This document shows, one piece after another, positions 9,123 to 17,849 of a DNA stretch of 64,000 nucleotides; the stretch's first letter is position 1, and every line of letters starts with the position of its first letter. The notes beneath the pieces are model-generated. The model saw nothing but the letters and a program-made list of their open reading frames with translations, searched no databases and was not told the DNA's origin. A program made the position numbers and the translations under genes. This DNA is from Collimonas fungivorans. GTDB lineage: Bacteria; Pseudomonadota; Gammaproteobacteria; Burkholderiales; Burkholderiaceae_D. The stretch lies in NCBI RefSeq assembly GCF_001584145.1, contig NZ_CP013232.1, positions 5,394,001-5,458,000 of the forward strand. The letters run 5' to 3'.

Positions 9123-9578
9123 TCAACCCTGCCCCTTTGGAACACATTGTTTCTTTAAATTTTCAAGCGATTTGTGTAAAAATAATTTCGCTTCAATTTG
9201 AAATTTACTCGTATTTTCATCGTTAGACATGAAGTTATCTGAGTCCTCTATTATTTTATGTATATGAGTTGATAAACTTGATGACATGTCTTTGCATGCG
9301 GAATTTTTCCCTAATTCTGTTAACATTTCTTGATTTTTTGAATCTAGAAAATCAGCCTGCTGATCGTGGCACATTTTTATTATTGCACCACAATTTTGCT
9401 GACATTGTTTTCTGTCTTGTGCCGTTTCAGTCAGGCATTGTGAATAGATACGATCCAATTTCGTTGAAATGGCAAGCTCACCGTCTTGCGTTTTTGCCTG
9501 TATATTTTCAGACAAAAAAATAAAAAATCCGACACAAACTAAAATCTTGGCGGTAGCCCGGCTACTGAGGTATTTCAT
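9123..9578 (-). CDS. Exported Cys-containing hypothetical protein
   Basis: This 151-aa protein has a signal peptide (about residues 1-28, ending NIQAKTQ). The mature part is helical with at least six cysteines (SQC, KQC, NC, MC, SAC, KQC), so it is probably disulfide-bonded in the periplasm. The pattern faintly recalls LprI-type lysozyme inhibitors, but I cannot confirm that. It is co-oriented with the vgrG module and 352 bp beyond the gene nearest the effector. Confidence 0.5.
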   Translation of the reverse strand: MKYLSSRATAKILVCVGFFIFLSENIQAKTQDGELAISTKLDRIYSQCLTETAQDRKQCQQNCGAIIKMCHDQQADFLDSKNQEMLTELGKNSACKDMSSSLSTHIHKIIEDSDNFMSNDENTSKFQIEAKLFLHKSLENLKKQCVPKGQG

Positions 9579-9632
9579 AATTAATTGTTATAGAAATGTG
9601 GTTTCTTGGCGCAATGAAGTCTTCAGACTGTT

Positions 9633-9740
9633 GAAAGTACTGAACCCACATAAGTTCGAGGACAGCGCTTGAGGTGAATACGAAAGAAGATTACATGTGC
9701 CAAAGCTATAATTGCTTCATTTCTTCTTAATGACGTATTC
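9633..9740 (-). pseudogene. Decayed copy of the 5' end of the gene at 7801-8367
   Basis: About 105 bp match the start of the 7801-8367 gene and the bases just before it, including ATGAAGCAA, GCTTTGGCACATGTAATCTT and TATGTGGGTTCAGTAC. Single-base deletions destroy the frame (CTATTAGC became TTATAGC; CTTTC lost a T). The rest of the gene is gone. The remainder of 9579-9930 holds no coding sequence that I can support. Confidence 0.75.
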
Positions 9741-9930
9741 AACAGCACGCCGTTCGTACTGCCTATAAGGTTGCAACCGCACTCGATTAAACAATATTGC
9801 ACGGCGACTGGGATGCGGCCCACAGTAAAGGTCGGGGAAACGGTGACCATTTTATGGTGCCATAAGGCTTGCCGCTGGGGTTATGCTGCAGGCATGACGG
9901 CATCCCGAAAATGGAATTATTCACAGTGAG

Positions 9931-10473
9931 CTAGTAGGCAAACGGCCCTTGCACATCTTTGTATGTAGTGTATAGGTATGTAATTTCCCCTGTTAAATTA
10001 ATATAAGATTTATTTTTCCCCCATTCGGTGTTTTTGTAGCCATTAGCCCAATGATCATTTTTGCCAAATCTTTCAGATATAAATGGTTCTTTGCCAGTCA
10101 AATCCACAACTCTGTAAAAAACTGGATTTTGAGATCTACCGACCAAAACAAGCCGATAGACCTGCCTACCAAAATATTTTCTGCCGCCGTGTGATTGCGT
10201 CTCCACCGCCGGAGAGTTTTTATTCACTTGAAAATCCATAACAGAATAATCAATCGTCGTACCAAAATCATCTTTTTCAGAATTTCCTTGAAGTAAAATT
10301 TTCCCATTCAAAGTAACGCTACCATCGTCGGTACGTTGAATCATCCCAAATTTCGATGGGTATACATCCCTAAACGAATTGTCCTTCGCAGTTGAATTCT
10401 TAGCATCTTCTGCAAAACCAATATGCGCCAGAGAAGAAGCGAGTATAAAAATAAATATTCTTATCAATTTCAT
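9931..10473 (-). CDS. Probable cognate immunity protein of the VgrG-linked effector
   Basis: This 180-aa protein has a clear signal peptide (MKLIRIFIFILASSLAHIGFA). The ATG overlaps the stop of the upstream effector gene in an ATGA arrangement, so translation is probably coupled. Effector-immunity pairs of type VI systems are typically arranged this way, and a periplasmic location fits protection from a peptidoglycan hydrolase. The mature region is beta-rich with no family that I recognise. The immunity role is inference, though a strong one from gene order. Confidence 0.65.
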   Translation of the reverse strand: MKLIRIFIFILASSLAHIGFAEDAKNSTAKDNSFRDVYPSKFGMIQRTDDGSVTLNGKILLQGNSEKDDFGTTIDYSVMDFQVNKNSPAVETQSHGGRKYFGRQVYRLVLVGRSQNPVFYRVVDLTGKEPFISERFGKNDHWANGYKNTEWGKNKSYINLTGEITYLYTTYKDVQGPFAY

Positions 10474-12116
10474 GCTTTCTCTCTTATAGCAACCGTGATG
10501 TCCAACAATTCCCTAACAGTGGGAGCTTTGGTTGCGTCACACATATATTTAATAATGGTTATTCGGTCGTTGATAAAACCATTAAGCCAAGTTCTATGGG
10601 CTGTCAAATAATTGTTTTTATTTTCTTCCGCTCTTTCTGCTGCATTAACCTTGCCTACCTGCGCCTTTAATAAATATTCAGCGTGTTCTGCCGTCATAGT
10701 GTCGTTGATAAATTCTTTGACATCCCCCGGCCCTAGATGGTGCGCCAGATATGCAACTTTGGCCTTCTCGCCATCGTTGAGAGTATCGATCTTGAATTTT
10801 GCCTTTGTCAACATCGCCAGATTTTGCATGGCATAGTCTACTGCAGTATGAATTGCGTACTCAGCTTGGAGTCGTAAATCAAGCAATTTTTGTAAGTTGC
10901 CATCACTCGATGTGGCTCGCCCCGTCAAATGCGGCTTGGAAGATAATTGTCGTGCGATGGAGATTTTTCCTGGAGTGACAAAGGTGCCATTTTCAAGTTT
11001 GAATGCCGGAACCTCCTTAGTTTCCTCGCTTTTTTTATGCTTGATCGTGACAGTGGTCCTCGTCAACCACCCTTCTTTTTTAGCGCGGGCATTCAAAAAT
11101 GTACCGTCAGTCAGGGCCATTTCGATCCAGGTTGCGTCCAGGAATTGAGTCATACCGCGAGCAGAGGAATTTGGTGATGCCGAGTTGGGATCCCAGACAA
11201 AGGTGTTTATTTTCTTTTTCTTGACAACGGGCTTCCCTTTTTTATCAAGTACGGGCTCTTTTGTTTTTTTATTGATTACTGGAATTTCTTCTATCGTAAA
11301 AATAGTCGCGGCCTCGGCATTCATGATTGCCGCAATTGCCTGAGGAATCATTGCAGCTCGAGTGGCTGCAGCGACAATGTAGTCGTGATAGGCGAAATTT
11401 TGCATCAACTTCAGATTCAGCTTGTTCGGACATTCCATCGTGACTTCCTGCACTGGATGGCCTGCCGGCGAGCGAGTGTCTGTAACAGCACCCGGAGGCA
11501 CGGTAGTTTTTGGCTTTGATGTTGAGCTGTCGGCAGCGGTGACTGGAGACGCTGATGCGGTAGCTCCCGGAAGTACTGGTGTCGGAGCCGCAGGTGGCGT
11601 TGGTGCGGCGGCAGATGGCGTTCCTTCATGCGTACGCAGTTGCGATTGCACAGCCAGCTTTGGACTATGCAATCGCACATAGGTGTTGGCACCTCTGGGA
11701 CTGACCGTGGCGATGTGCTTGGATTTGCCACTGACTGTCTCAACCTCGACCTTCACAGTGCTGGACTTACTTTTTACGTCAACGGGTGGTACTTCACCTT
11801 TGCTGTCGGTGACATGTTCCGCGATTTCTCCATCTAAATGCAGCTTTACTTTCAGGTCTTTGATCGGCTTATTGAGCACGTCCACAAACTGCATGAATAA
11901 AGTGCGCTCCTGGAGCGCTTGTTCCTGATTGTGGTGCGCGGGTCTGGGTTCGGGAACTGGCGCGGAGGCGCCCGGAACCTGCAGGCGTTGCCCGATGTGA
12001 ATCAAATTAATGTCGGATAGCTGATTCAACTCCGCAATGGCCTGCGGTGTAGAGTCATGTAGCTTGGCGATTTTTGTAAGCGTATCGCCTCGTTGAACGG
12101 TATAGCTACTGGTCAT
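10470..12116 (-). CDS. Type VI effector: LysM plus lytic-transglycosylase-like domain
   Basis: This 548-aa protein begins with a LysM domain (residues 4-48, YTVQRGDTLTKIAKLH), which binds peptidoglycan, or fits the spike as a carrier domain. A beta-rich segment (70-160) and a Pro/Ala/Thr linker (165-220) follow. The C-terminal half looks like an SLT/lysozyme-like fold: AIMNAEAAT with candidate catalytic Glu268, then SARGMTQFLDATW (318-330) and AHHLGPGDV. An unusual Lys-rich insertion (about 281-304) sits between the catalytic Glu and the GMTQ motif. The start overlaps the vgrG stop by one base and the stop overlaps the next gene, so vgrG-effector-immunity are probably coupled. No signal peptide is present, as expected for VgrG-delivered cargo. 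Confidence 0.75.
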   Translation of the reverse strand: MTSSYTVQRGDTLTKIAKLHDSTPQAIAELNQLSDINLIHIGQRLQVPGASAPVPEPRPAHHNQEQALQERTLFMQFVDVLNKPIKDLKVKLHLDGEIAEHVTDSKGEVPPVDVKSKSSTVKVEVETVSGKSKHIATVSPRGANTYVRLHSPKLAVQSQLRTHEGTPSAAAPTPPAAPTPVLPGATASASPVTAADSSTSKPKTTVPPGAVTDTRSPAGHPVQEVTMECPNKLNLKLMQNFAYHDYIVAAATRAAMIPQAIAAIMNAEAATIFTIEEIPVINKKTKEPVLDKKGKPVVKKKKINTFVWDPNSASPNSSARGMTQFLDATWIEMALTDGTFLNARAKKEGWLTRTTVTIKHKKSEETKEVPAFKLENGTFVTPGKISIARQLSSKPHLTGRATSSDGNLQKLLDLRLQAEYAIHTAVDYAMQNLAMLTKAKFKIDTLNDGEKAKVAYLAHHLGPGDVKEFINDTMTAEHAEYLLKAQVGKVNAAERAEENKNNYLTAHRTWLNGFINDRITIIKYMCDATKAPTVRELLDITVAIREKA

Positions 12117-14827
12117 TATGCTTCCTCATTCGGGTCCACGGCTTCTTGGTTGTGCCAATCTGCCCGTTCTAGTTGCTGCGGGTCGTCTTCAAGGCTGGTA
12201 TGTACGACCCACTCACCACTGCCCAACAGGGCTGTGTACACTGTCGGCGTTTCTTCGTCTTTATGTCGGTCATTTCTACCGTCATCGCCAGTCTTGGTTT
12301 CAACTATAGCGCCGGTTTCTCCGTGCTCTCGTGCGACGACATCGACACTGTGACCAGGTTCACCGTCCACTGCGCTGAGAACCTTCCAACGCAAGCTGTA
12401 GGGCGGTCCGCCCTTCGAGAAATCAGGCATCACGGCGGGTAAGCTCTTAGGCCCAGGCAGACTGTGCGTCGCGGCATGCGCGACATAATTGCCGTTGGTG
12501 CCGTGCTCAATTCCAGCTGCGTTGTATTTGACGTAACTGCCTCCGCCATTGATCAGCACTTCTTCCTTGGCGGTGATGGTGATGCGATTGGCGGTGTGGG
12601 TGATATTGAGTTTGGACAGCAGGTTGATGCTGTCAGACAGCGCCTGCATATCGATGTCGCCAGTCCCGGCAGTCAACTTTATATTGGCTTTCTGGACGAA
12701 CAGCCGGAAGGTGTTTTTGATGCTGGCAAACAGGCTGTCGCCACTGGCAATGGACAGGCTCTTGCCGGTAGTGATGGCGGTGTGCTCATCACTGGCAATA
12801 TGCGTCGATTGCGCCGTCGTGGTTTCAATCCCCGCAGGACTGGCCAATACCAGGTGTGGTGCTGATAATTCCGGGAAGCTACCTTCTTTCGCCGTACCGC
12901 CCTTGATCGCCTCGTTCTGCGTCTTCAGGATCTGCGCAACATCGGCCTGCTGACCCTGTTTCTCCTGCGCCCCCGCCTGCTGCGCCATCTCCGCCAGCGT
13001 CTCGTGCTGGTCTCGCGCCGAAGTGAGCCTTTGCACCGTCTCGCCCATATCCTTCATGTGCGAAGCAGCATTGCTGCGCCCTTCGGTGGTGATCAGCATG
13101 CCTTTCGCCGAACGGGCCACGCCATGGCCGTCAGTGCGCAGTTCCCAGCCCTCGCCGCGTGCGTCCTTGCGGCCCGCATTGTCTTCAATGCGGGTGATGT
13201 TGCCCAGGCTGAGCTGGCTGTGCTGGTGATCGCTTTTGAGTTGGGCCTGGATCTTGGCGTTGGTGTCGTCCAGGATCAGGTGGTTGCTGCGCCCGCCGGC
13301 CTGGTTGCCGCCATTCGGGGTCAGCTCACGGCTGCGTAATCCCATCAACGATTGCTGGGTCGCCAGCTTCCATGGCGGCATATTGCGCTGGTTGTAGACA
13401 CTGCCGGTAACCAGGGGCCGGTCCGGGTTGCCATCGAGCCATTGCACGATCACTTCGCTGCCGACACGGGGAATCGCCGCAGCACCCAGTTCGCTGCCTG
13501 CCCAGGAGCTGGCGACACGGATCCAGGCCGAGCTCTTTTCATCATTGTTGCCGATCCGGTCCCAGTGGAATTGCACGCGGATACGGCCGTATTCATCGGT
13601 ATAGATGCTGTCCTGGCCGGAAGGTCCGACCACGGTGGCGGTCTGTGGCGCCTGGATCTTGGTGGCAGTGCTGTTAAAACCACGGCCTGGGCGCCAGGGG
13701 ATGGTTTTACGGATGCAGGTTAATTCGTTGCTGTAATCGGCCTTGTCGCTGGCCTGCTGCAGGTAATTGTTGGTCGCCTTATGGTGGACGGTGAGAATCA
13801 GGAATTCGCTTTTACCGGCTTCTGCATGGCTGCCGAAGGGATTGAAGGCAAAATGGTTGGTTAAACGGAAATACCGGCCCGGCAGTACCGAGCGGTTATT
13901 GCCTTTGGCTTCAAAGTGCTTGCCGGCTGCCTCGATCTCTTCCATGCGCAGCTGCGCCTGTTTGTCGCCATCCTGGTTTCCCTTGAAGCCATAAGCGCCC
14001 GTGTATTCGTAGGATTCGATATTGAGCACATCGCCCTGCTTGTTCAGGGTGGGTACGCCGACGTTGCCGGGTACCGGACTTTTAAAATTGAACCCTGCCA
14101 GGCTGACGCTGCCAGGCACGATCTGGCGTACCGGCGACCAATCACCGATACCGTCTTCCTCAATCGCACCGCCATGGCGCTGGAAACGGATCTCGGGGCC
14201 GTTGTCGACCGCGGCTGCCTGGGTGGTGTCGTCAGTGAGGATCAGCTTATGACCCTTGTCGCTATGTTCATACCAGTACGACCAGCCGGCCGCTTCCCAG
14301 CGCCGGTGCAGGTAATTGAAATCGCTCTCGTTGAACTGGCAGGCGTCGGTCATCGCCACATCTTCACCACGCACTCGCACATCCCAGTCGGGATGGGTGC
14401 CGTAGTCGCTGAAGATACTTTCGGTCTGCTCGCGCAGGGTCTTGCCGTGGAAGATGTAGTTGTCCTTGCGCAGGCGCAGGTATTGCAGCCACGGACCCAG
14501 CCTGGCTTGATAAAAGCTGATGCTGCCGTCGGTCTTCAGCAGGCGGAATTCAAAGCAGTAGCCGCTGAAGTAGCGCAGGCTGCCGTCGGCGCGCACCAGT
14601 TCGACGTTAAACAGCTTGCCTTGCAAATCCTTGAGCGCCAGGCTGGCATCATCGGACAACAGCTCTACGGTGAAGGCAAAGTCACGCGACAGGCTTTCGG
14701 CGGCATCGAGCTTGTTGACCAGCAGCTGTGCAGACGGACCATCATCGTGCGGAAAAGAGAGGCGCAGGATACGGCTGGTCTGGCGCCCACTAATGAGGCT
14801 TTGCAGGCTCTGGAGTACGTTGCTCAT
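12116..14827 (-). CDS. vgrG: Type VI secretion system spike protein VgrG
   Basis: This 903-aa VgrG carries the gp27-like N-terminal part (residues 1-380), the gp5-like OB-fold signature (DEYGRIRVQFHWDR, then SAWIRVASSWAG) near 410-450, and a DUF2345-type beta-helix extension (about 620-780). The C-terminus continues for about 110 residues past DUF2345, ending in a basic/acidic region that may dock the cargo encoded next. VgrG trimers tip the Hcp tube and deliver effectors. No other T6SS structural gene is in the window, so this is an orphan vgrG island. Confidence 0.95.
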   Translation of the reverse strand: MSNVLQSLQSLISGRQTSRILRLSFPHDDGPSAQLLVNKLDAAESLSRDFAFTVELLSDDASLALKDLQGKLFNVELVRADGSLRYFSGYCFEFRLLKTDGSISFYQARLGPWLQYLRLRKDNYIFHGKTLREQTESIFSDYGTHPDWDVRVRGEDVAMTDACQFNESDFNYLHRRWEAAGWSYWYEHSDKGHKLILTDDTTQAAAVDNGPEIRFQRHGGAIEEDGIGDWSPVRQIVPGSVSLAGFNFKSPVPGNVGVPTLNKQGDVLNIESYEYTGAYGFKGNQDGDKQAQLRMEEIEAAGKHFEAKGNNRSVLPGRYFRLTNHFAFNPFGSHAEAGKSEFLILTVHHKATNNYLQQASDKADYSNELTCIRKTIPWRPGRGFNSTATKIQAPQTATVVGPSGQDSIYTDEYGRIRVQFHWDRIGNNDEKSSAWIRVASSWAGSELGAAAIPRVGSEVIVQWLDGNPDRPLVTGSVYNQRNMPPWKLATQQSLMGLRSRELTPNGGNQAGGRSNHLILDDTNAKIQAQLKSDHQHSQLSLGNITRIEDNAGRKDARGEGWELRTDGHGVARSAKGMLITTEGRSNAASHMKDMGETVQRLTSARDQHETLAEMAQQAGAQEKQGQQADVAQILKTQNEAIKGGTAKEGSFPELSAPHLVLASPAGIETTTAQSTHIASDEHTAITTGKSLSIASGDSLFASIKNTFRLFVQKANIKLTAGTGDIDMQALSDSINLLSKLNITHTANRITITAKEEVLINGGGSYVKYNAAGIEHGTNGNYVAHAATHSLPGPKSLPAVMPDFSKGGPPYSLRWKVLSAVDGEPGHSVDVVAREHGETGAIVETKTGDDGRNDRHKDEETPTVYTALLGSGEWVVHTSLEDDPQQLERADWHNQEAVDPNEEA

Positions 14828-14969
14828 GCCGTGTCCCTGTGGTTACCCGGAATATTGTCTTACGGGAATAAATTGAGATCTAGATAATACCAAATATATA
14901 AATAACAATCGGCCAGATCCGCCGCCTGGTTGTAAAAACCAGACATTTGCCTATGAATTTTCCTGTGAG

Positions 14970-15872
14970 CTAGCCGCGCTGCCAGTTGACCAGCACAATC
15001 CCGCTCAAGACCAGCATGGCGCCAAATACAAACGGCAAGCCGATCGGATCATCCAGCAGCAAGACCCCGAAACTGACGCCGAACAGGGGCGTCAGGAAGG
15101 AAAACACGGTCAGCCGCGAAGCCAGGTAACGGCGCAGCATCCAGAACCACGCAAGGAAACTGCCGAAAGCCACGATCAGCGACTGGAACACCAGGCTGGT
15201 CCACATGATCCCGGTCAATGGCGTGACCACCTCCGCCTGCCCGGTGACCAGGGCCAGCAGCGGCAGCGTCACCGCGGCCACCGCCAGCTGGTACCACAAG
15301 GTCATGCTGGGAGCGGTATTGGTGAGGACGCTGCGCTTGATCATGATGGTGGTGGCGGCCCAGAACACGGCGGCCAGCACGCCCAGCGCATCGCCGACCA
15401 GGGTGCGGCTGAAGCCGGCGCCGGCTTCAAAGCCGCCGGCGAACGCCACCGTGATCCCGGCGAATGCGGCGACCACGCCCAGCCACTGGGTCAGGCCGAA
15501 GCGCTCGCCCGGCACCAGCCAATGCAAACCCAGCACGGTAAAAATCGGCGCGGTGTAAACGAATACCGACATATGCGAAGCAGTGGTGTAGTTCAAGCCG
15601 ATCGAGACGCACAGGAATTCGCCAGCAAACAGCAGGCCAGTCGCCAGGCCCGGCCAGAAGCTGCCGTCGGTCAGCGAGAATTTGCTGCCGCGCCACCACA
15701 TCAGGCCGCTCACCAGCACCGCAGCCACCGCCGAACGCAAGCCGTTCTGCAAGATCGGCGAAATATTCGGCGCCGCCACCTTGATTGCAACCTGCTGCAA
15801 CCCCCAGCACAGGCACAAAATCAGCATCAGGCTCATGGCCAAACCGTCTAACGGTTTGCGGGTGGTAGGCAT
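14970..15872 (-). CDS. EamA/DMT-family transporter
   Basis: This 300-aa protein has about ten hydrophobic helices in two tandem EamA repeats, the layout of drug/metabolite transporters (RhaT/YdcZ-like). Substrate cannot be inferred. It is monocistronic between the vgrG module and the glycosyltransferase gene, which is divergently oriented. Confidence 0.9.
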   Translation of the reverse strand: MPTTRKPLDGLAMSLMLILCLCWGLQQVAIKVAAPNISPILQNGLRSAVAAVLVSGLMWWRGSKFSLTDGSFWPGLATGLLFAGEFLCVSIGLNYTTASHMSVFVYTAPIFTVLGLHWLVPGERFGLTQWLGVVAAFAGITVAFAGGFEAGAGFSRTLVGDALGVLAAVFWAATTIMIKRSVLTNTAPSMTLWYQLAVAAVTLPLLALVTGQAEVVTPLTGIMWTSLVFQSLIVAFGSFLAWFWMLRRYLASRLTVFSFLTPLFGVSFGVLLLDDPIGLPFVFGAMLVLSGIVLVNWQRG

Positions 15873-16023
15873 TTTTTTCAGTCTTTCAGAAGCGGGGACG
15901 ATTTGTCATAAATGTCATTTTACTCAGCGCCGATTTATCCCTATCATCGGTGTCATGAAGCGGTAACCAAGCAGTAAAAATCCGAACGCAGATTGCAAGG
16001 AGTATGCTTGAAAGTAGTCACTT

Positions 16024-17256
16024 TTGCATCACCGGCGGCAAACCTGGCCGGAGCCTATCATTCATAAGCCAGTCCATGCGCCCAGCGCGCCCCGCCCTCG
16101 CAAACTATTGCTGTTAAGCGTCTCCGCCGGCGCCGGCCACATGCGCGCCGCCGAAGCACTCAAGGCCTATGCCGCCGCCGAATTCCCGGGTACCGAAGCA
16201 ATCCACCTGGATGCGATGGATTTTGTGCCGGCCGGATTCCGTGCGGTGTATACCGATTTTTACCTGCACCTGGTGAACCGCCATCCCGCGCTGTGGGGTT
16301 ATGTTTACCAGAAGAGCGACAAGGCGCTGACCAATTCGCCGACGCAGAAACTGCGGCGCGCCATCGAGCGCATCAGCACCCGCCCCCTGCGCACCGCGAT
16401 CCGCGCGGCGGCGCCGGACGCCATCATCTGCACCCATTTCCTGCCGGCCGAATTGCTGGCGCGGGAAATCGGCAAGCAGAGCGTGGTTTGCCCGGTCTGG
16501 GTGCAGGTCACCGATTTCGACCTGCACAGCATGTGGCTGCAGCCGTTGATGCAGGGCTATTTTGCCGCCACCGAGGAAATCGCCTACCGCATGCGGGCGC
16601 GCGGGCTGGCGGCCGATGCGGTGCACGTGACCGGGATCCCTATCATGCCGGGTTTCGGCCAGACCCTGGAACGGCGCCAGTGCGCAGAACAATTCGGCCT
16701 CGACCCCGGGCGCAAGATCATCCTGATGATGTCCGGCGGCGCCGGCATCGGCGAGCTGGACAAGACTGTGCAAAAGCTGCTGGCGCTCTCCGACGATTTC
16801 CAGCTGGTGGCGCTGGCCGGCAAGAACGCCGCGCTGCTGGGCAACCTGCAGCAACTGGCTGCGGCGCATCCGGGCCGCCTGTTTCCTTTCGGCTTCACCA
16901 ACCATGTGGAGCAGCTGATGGCGTGCGCCGACCTGGCGATCACCAAACCGGGCGGCCTGACCACTTCCGAATGCCTGGCGATGGGCGTGCCGATGATCAT
17001 CCATTCGCCCATTCCGGGCCAGGAAGAACGCAACGCCGACTACCTGCTGGAACAGGGCGCGGCGCTCAAGGCGATCGACCTGACCGCCCTGGCGTTCCGT
17101 GTCCAGCAACTGCTGCAGCAGCCGGAACAACTGCAGCGCCTGCGGCAGCGCAGCTTGCTGCTGGGCCGCCCGCATGCCGGCCGCGCCGTGCTGCAAACGG
17201 TGCTGAGCAAACTTGATTCTCCGCTTCATTCTCAATTTATTTCGCCAACCACATGA
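16024..17256 (+). CDS. MGDG-synthase/MurG-like glycosyltransferase
   Basis: This protein of about 410 aa has an N-terminal MGDG-synthase domain (SVSAGAGHMRAAEAL near residue 33) and a C-terminal GT28 nucleotide-sugar domain (MSGGAGIGELDK, then TKPGGLTTSECLAMGVPM). It probably transfers a sugar to diacylglycerol at the inner membrane. The start is uncertain: a stop at 16015 limits the frame, only a TTG at 16024 fits, and the strong AAGGAG site at 15997-16002 lines up with codons in other frames. The stop overlaps the next gene (ATGA), implying coupling. Confidence 0.82.
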   Translation: MHHRRQTWPEPIIHKPVHAPSAPRPRKLLLLSVSAGAGHMRAAEALKAYAAAEFPGTEAIHLDAMDFVPAGFRAVYTDFYLHLVNRHPALWGYVYQKSDKALTNSPTQKLRRAIERISTRPLRTAIRAAAPDAIICTHFLPAELLAREIGKQSVVCPVWVQVTDFDLHSMWLQPLMQGYFAATEEIAYRMRARGLAADAVHVTGIPIMPGFGQTLERRQCAEQFGLDPGRKIILMMSGGAGIGELDKTVQKLLALSDDFQLVALAGKNAALLGNLQQLAAAHPGRLFPFGFTNHVEQLMACADLAITKPGGLTTSECLAMGVPMIIHSPIPGQEERNADYLLEQGAALKAIDLTALAFRVQQLLQQPEQLQRLRQRSLLLGRPHAGRAVLQTVLSKLDSPLHSQFISPTT

Positions 17257-17771
17257 CCGCAACTACACCAGCAGCTTCACCATACCGCCGCCTGTTCGGC
17301 ATGTTGTTCTGGGCCGTGCTGACCGCCTTCTTTTTCGCCAACGTCGAAATCCAGATCGAGGGTTCCGCCGGCTGGGCCGCCAACCTGCCGACCTGGCGCA
17401 TCGAGCATCACTGGCTGCTCGACATCTTCTGGGGCGGCCGCGCCATGACCGGCTACCACGCCTGGATTTTTCCTTTCATTGCGCTGATGTTCCATTATCC
17501 GATCTGGTTCAACGGCAGCTGGGACTGGCGCGGCGAATGCCGCATCATGGCTTCCATCATGGTGTTCTGGATCAGCGAAGACTGGCTCTGGTTCGTGCTC
17601 AACCCGGCTTACGGGCTGGCGCGCTTCAATCCGGCCGACGTGCCATGGCACAAGCACTGGCTGGGCGCGGTGCCGGCCGACTACTGGATTTATTCGGTAG
17701 TGGCGATCCTGCTGCTGTGGCTGGCCGAACGCAAACCCCGCCCGGCTGCTGTCGCGCTGAGCCAAAGCTGA
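17253..17771 (+). CDS. Trp-rich membrane protein coupled to the glycosyltransferase
   Basis: This 172-aa protein has four to five hydrophobic segments and is strikingly rich in Trp and His (HHWLLDIFWGG, ISEDWLWFV, PWHKHWLG). No family is recognised with certainty. The ATG overlaps the glycosyltransferase stop by four bases, so the two are likely made together and may act in the same membrane lipid pathway (inference). Confidence 0.7.
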   Translation: MTATTPAASPYRRLFGMLFWAVLTAFFFANVEIQIEGSAGWAANLPTWRIEHHWLLDIFWGGRAMTGYHAWIFPFIALMFHYPIWFNGSWDWRGECRIMASIMVFWISEDWLWFVLNPAYGLARFNPADVPWHKHWLGAVPADYWIYSVVAILLLWLAERKPRPAAVALSQS

Positions 17772-17776
17772 ATCGA

Positions 17777-17818
17777 TATGTGAATCTCTGGTTCTGTATA
17801 GAACCAGAGATTCACATA
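17777..17818. promoter_or_regulatory. Perfect 19-bp inverted repeat
   Basis: TATGTGAATCTCTGGTTCT is followed by a 4-nt loop and its exact reverse complement, starting 5 bp after a stop codon and ending about 30 bp before the GntR-type gene. No T-run follows, so it is not a standard terminator. It could be a regulator operator or an mRNA-stabilising hairpin. Confidence 0.7.
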
Positions 17819-17849
17819 GGTATTGTAAAAACAACTGGAACTTGGTAAA

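Noticed and set aside
9741..9930. Possible transposase fragment after the dead immunity copy
   Set aside because: Short open frames exist but show no transposase motif, and no inverted repeats bound the segment.
16114..17262. 382-aa open frame opposite the glycosyltransferase
   Set aside because: Composition (Gln/Arg/His-rich) is typical of an antisense frame, and the sense strand has both GT domains.
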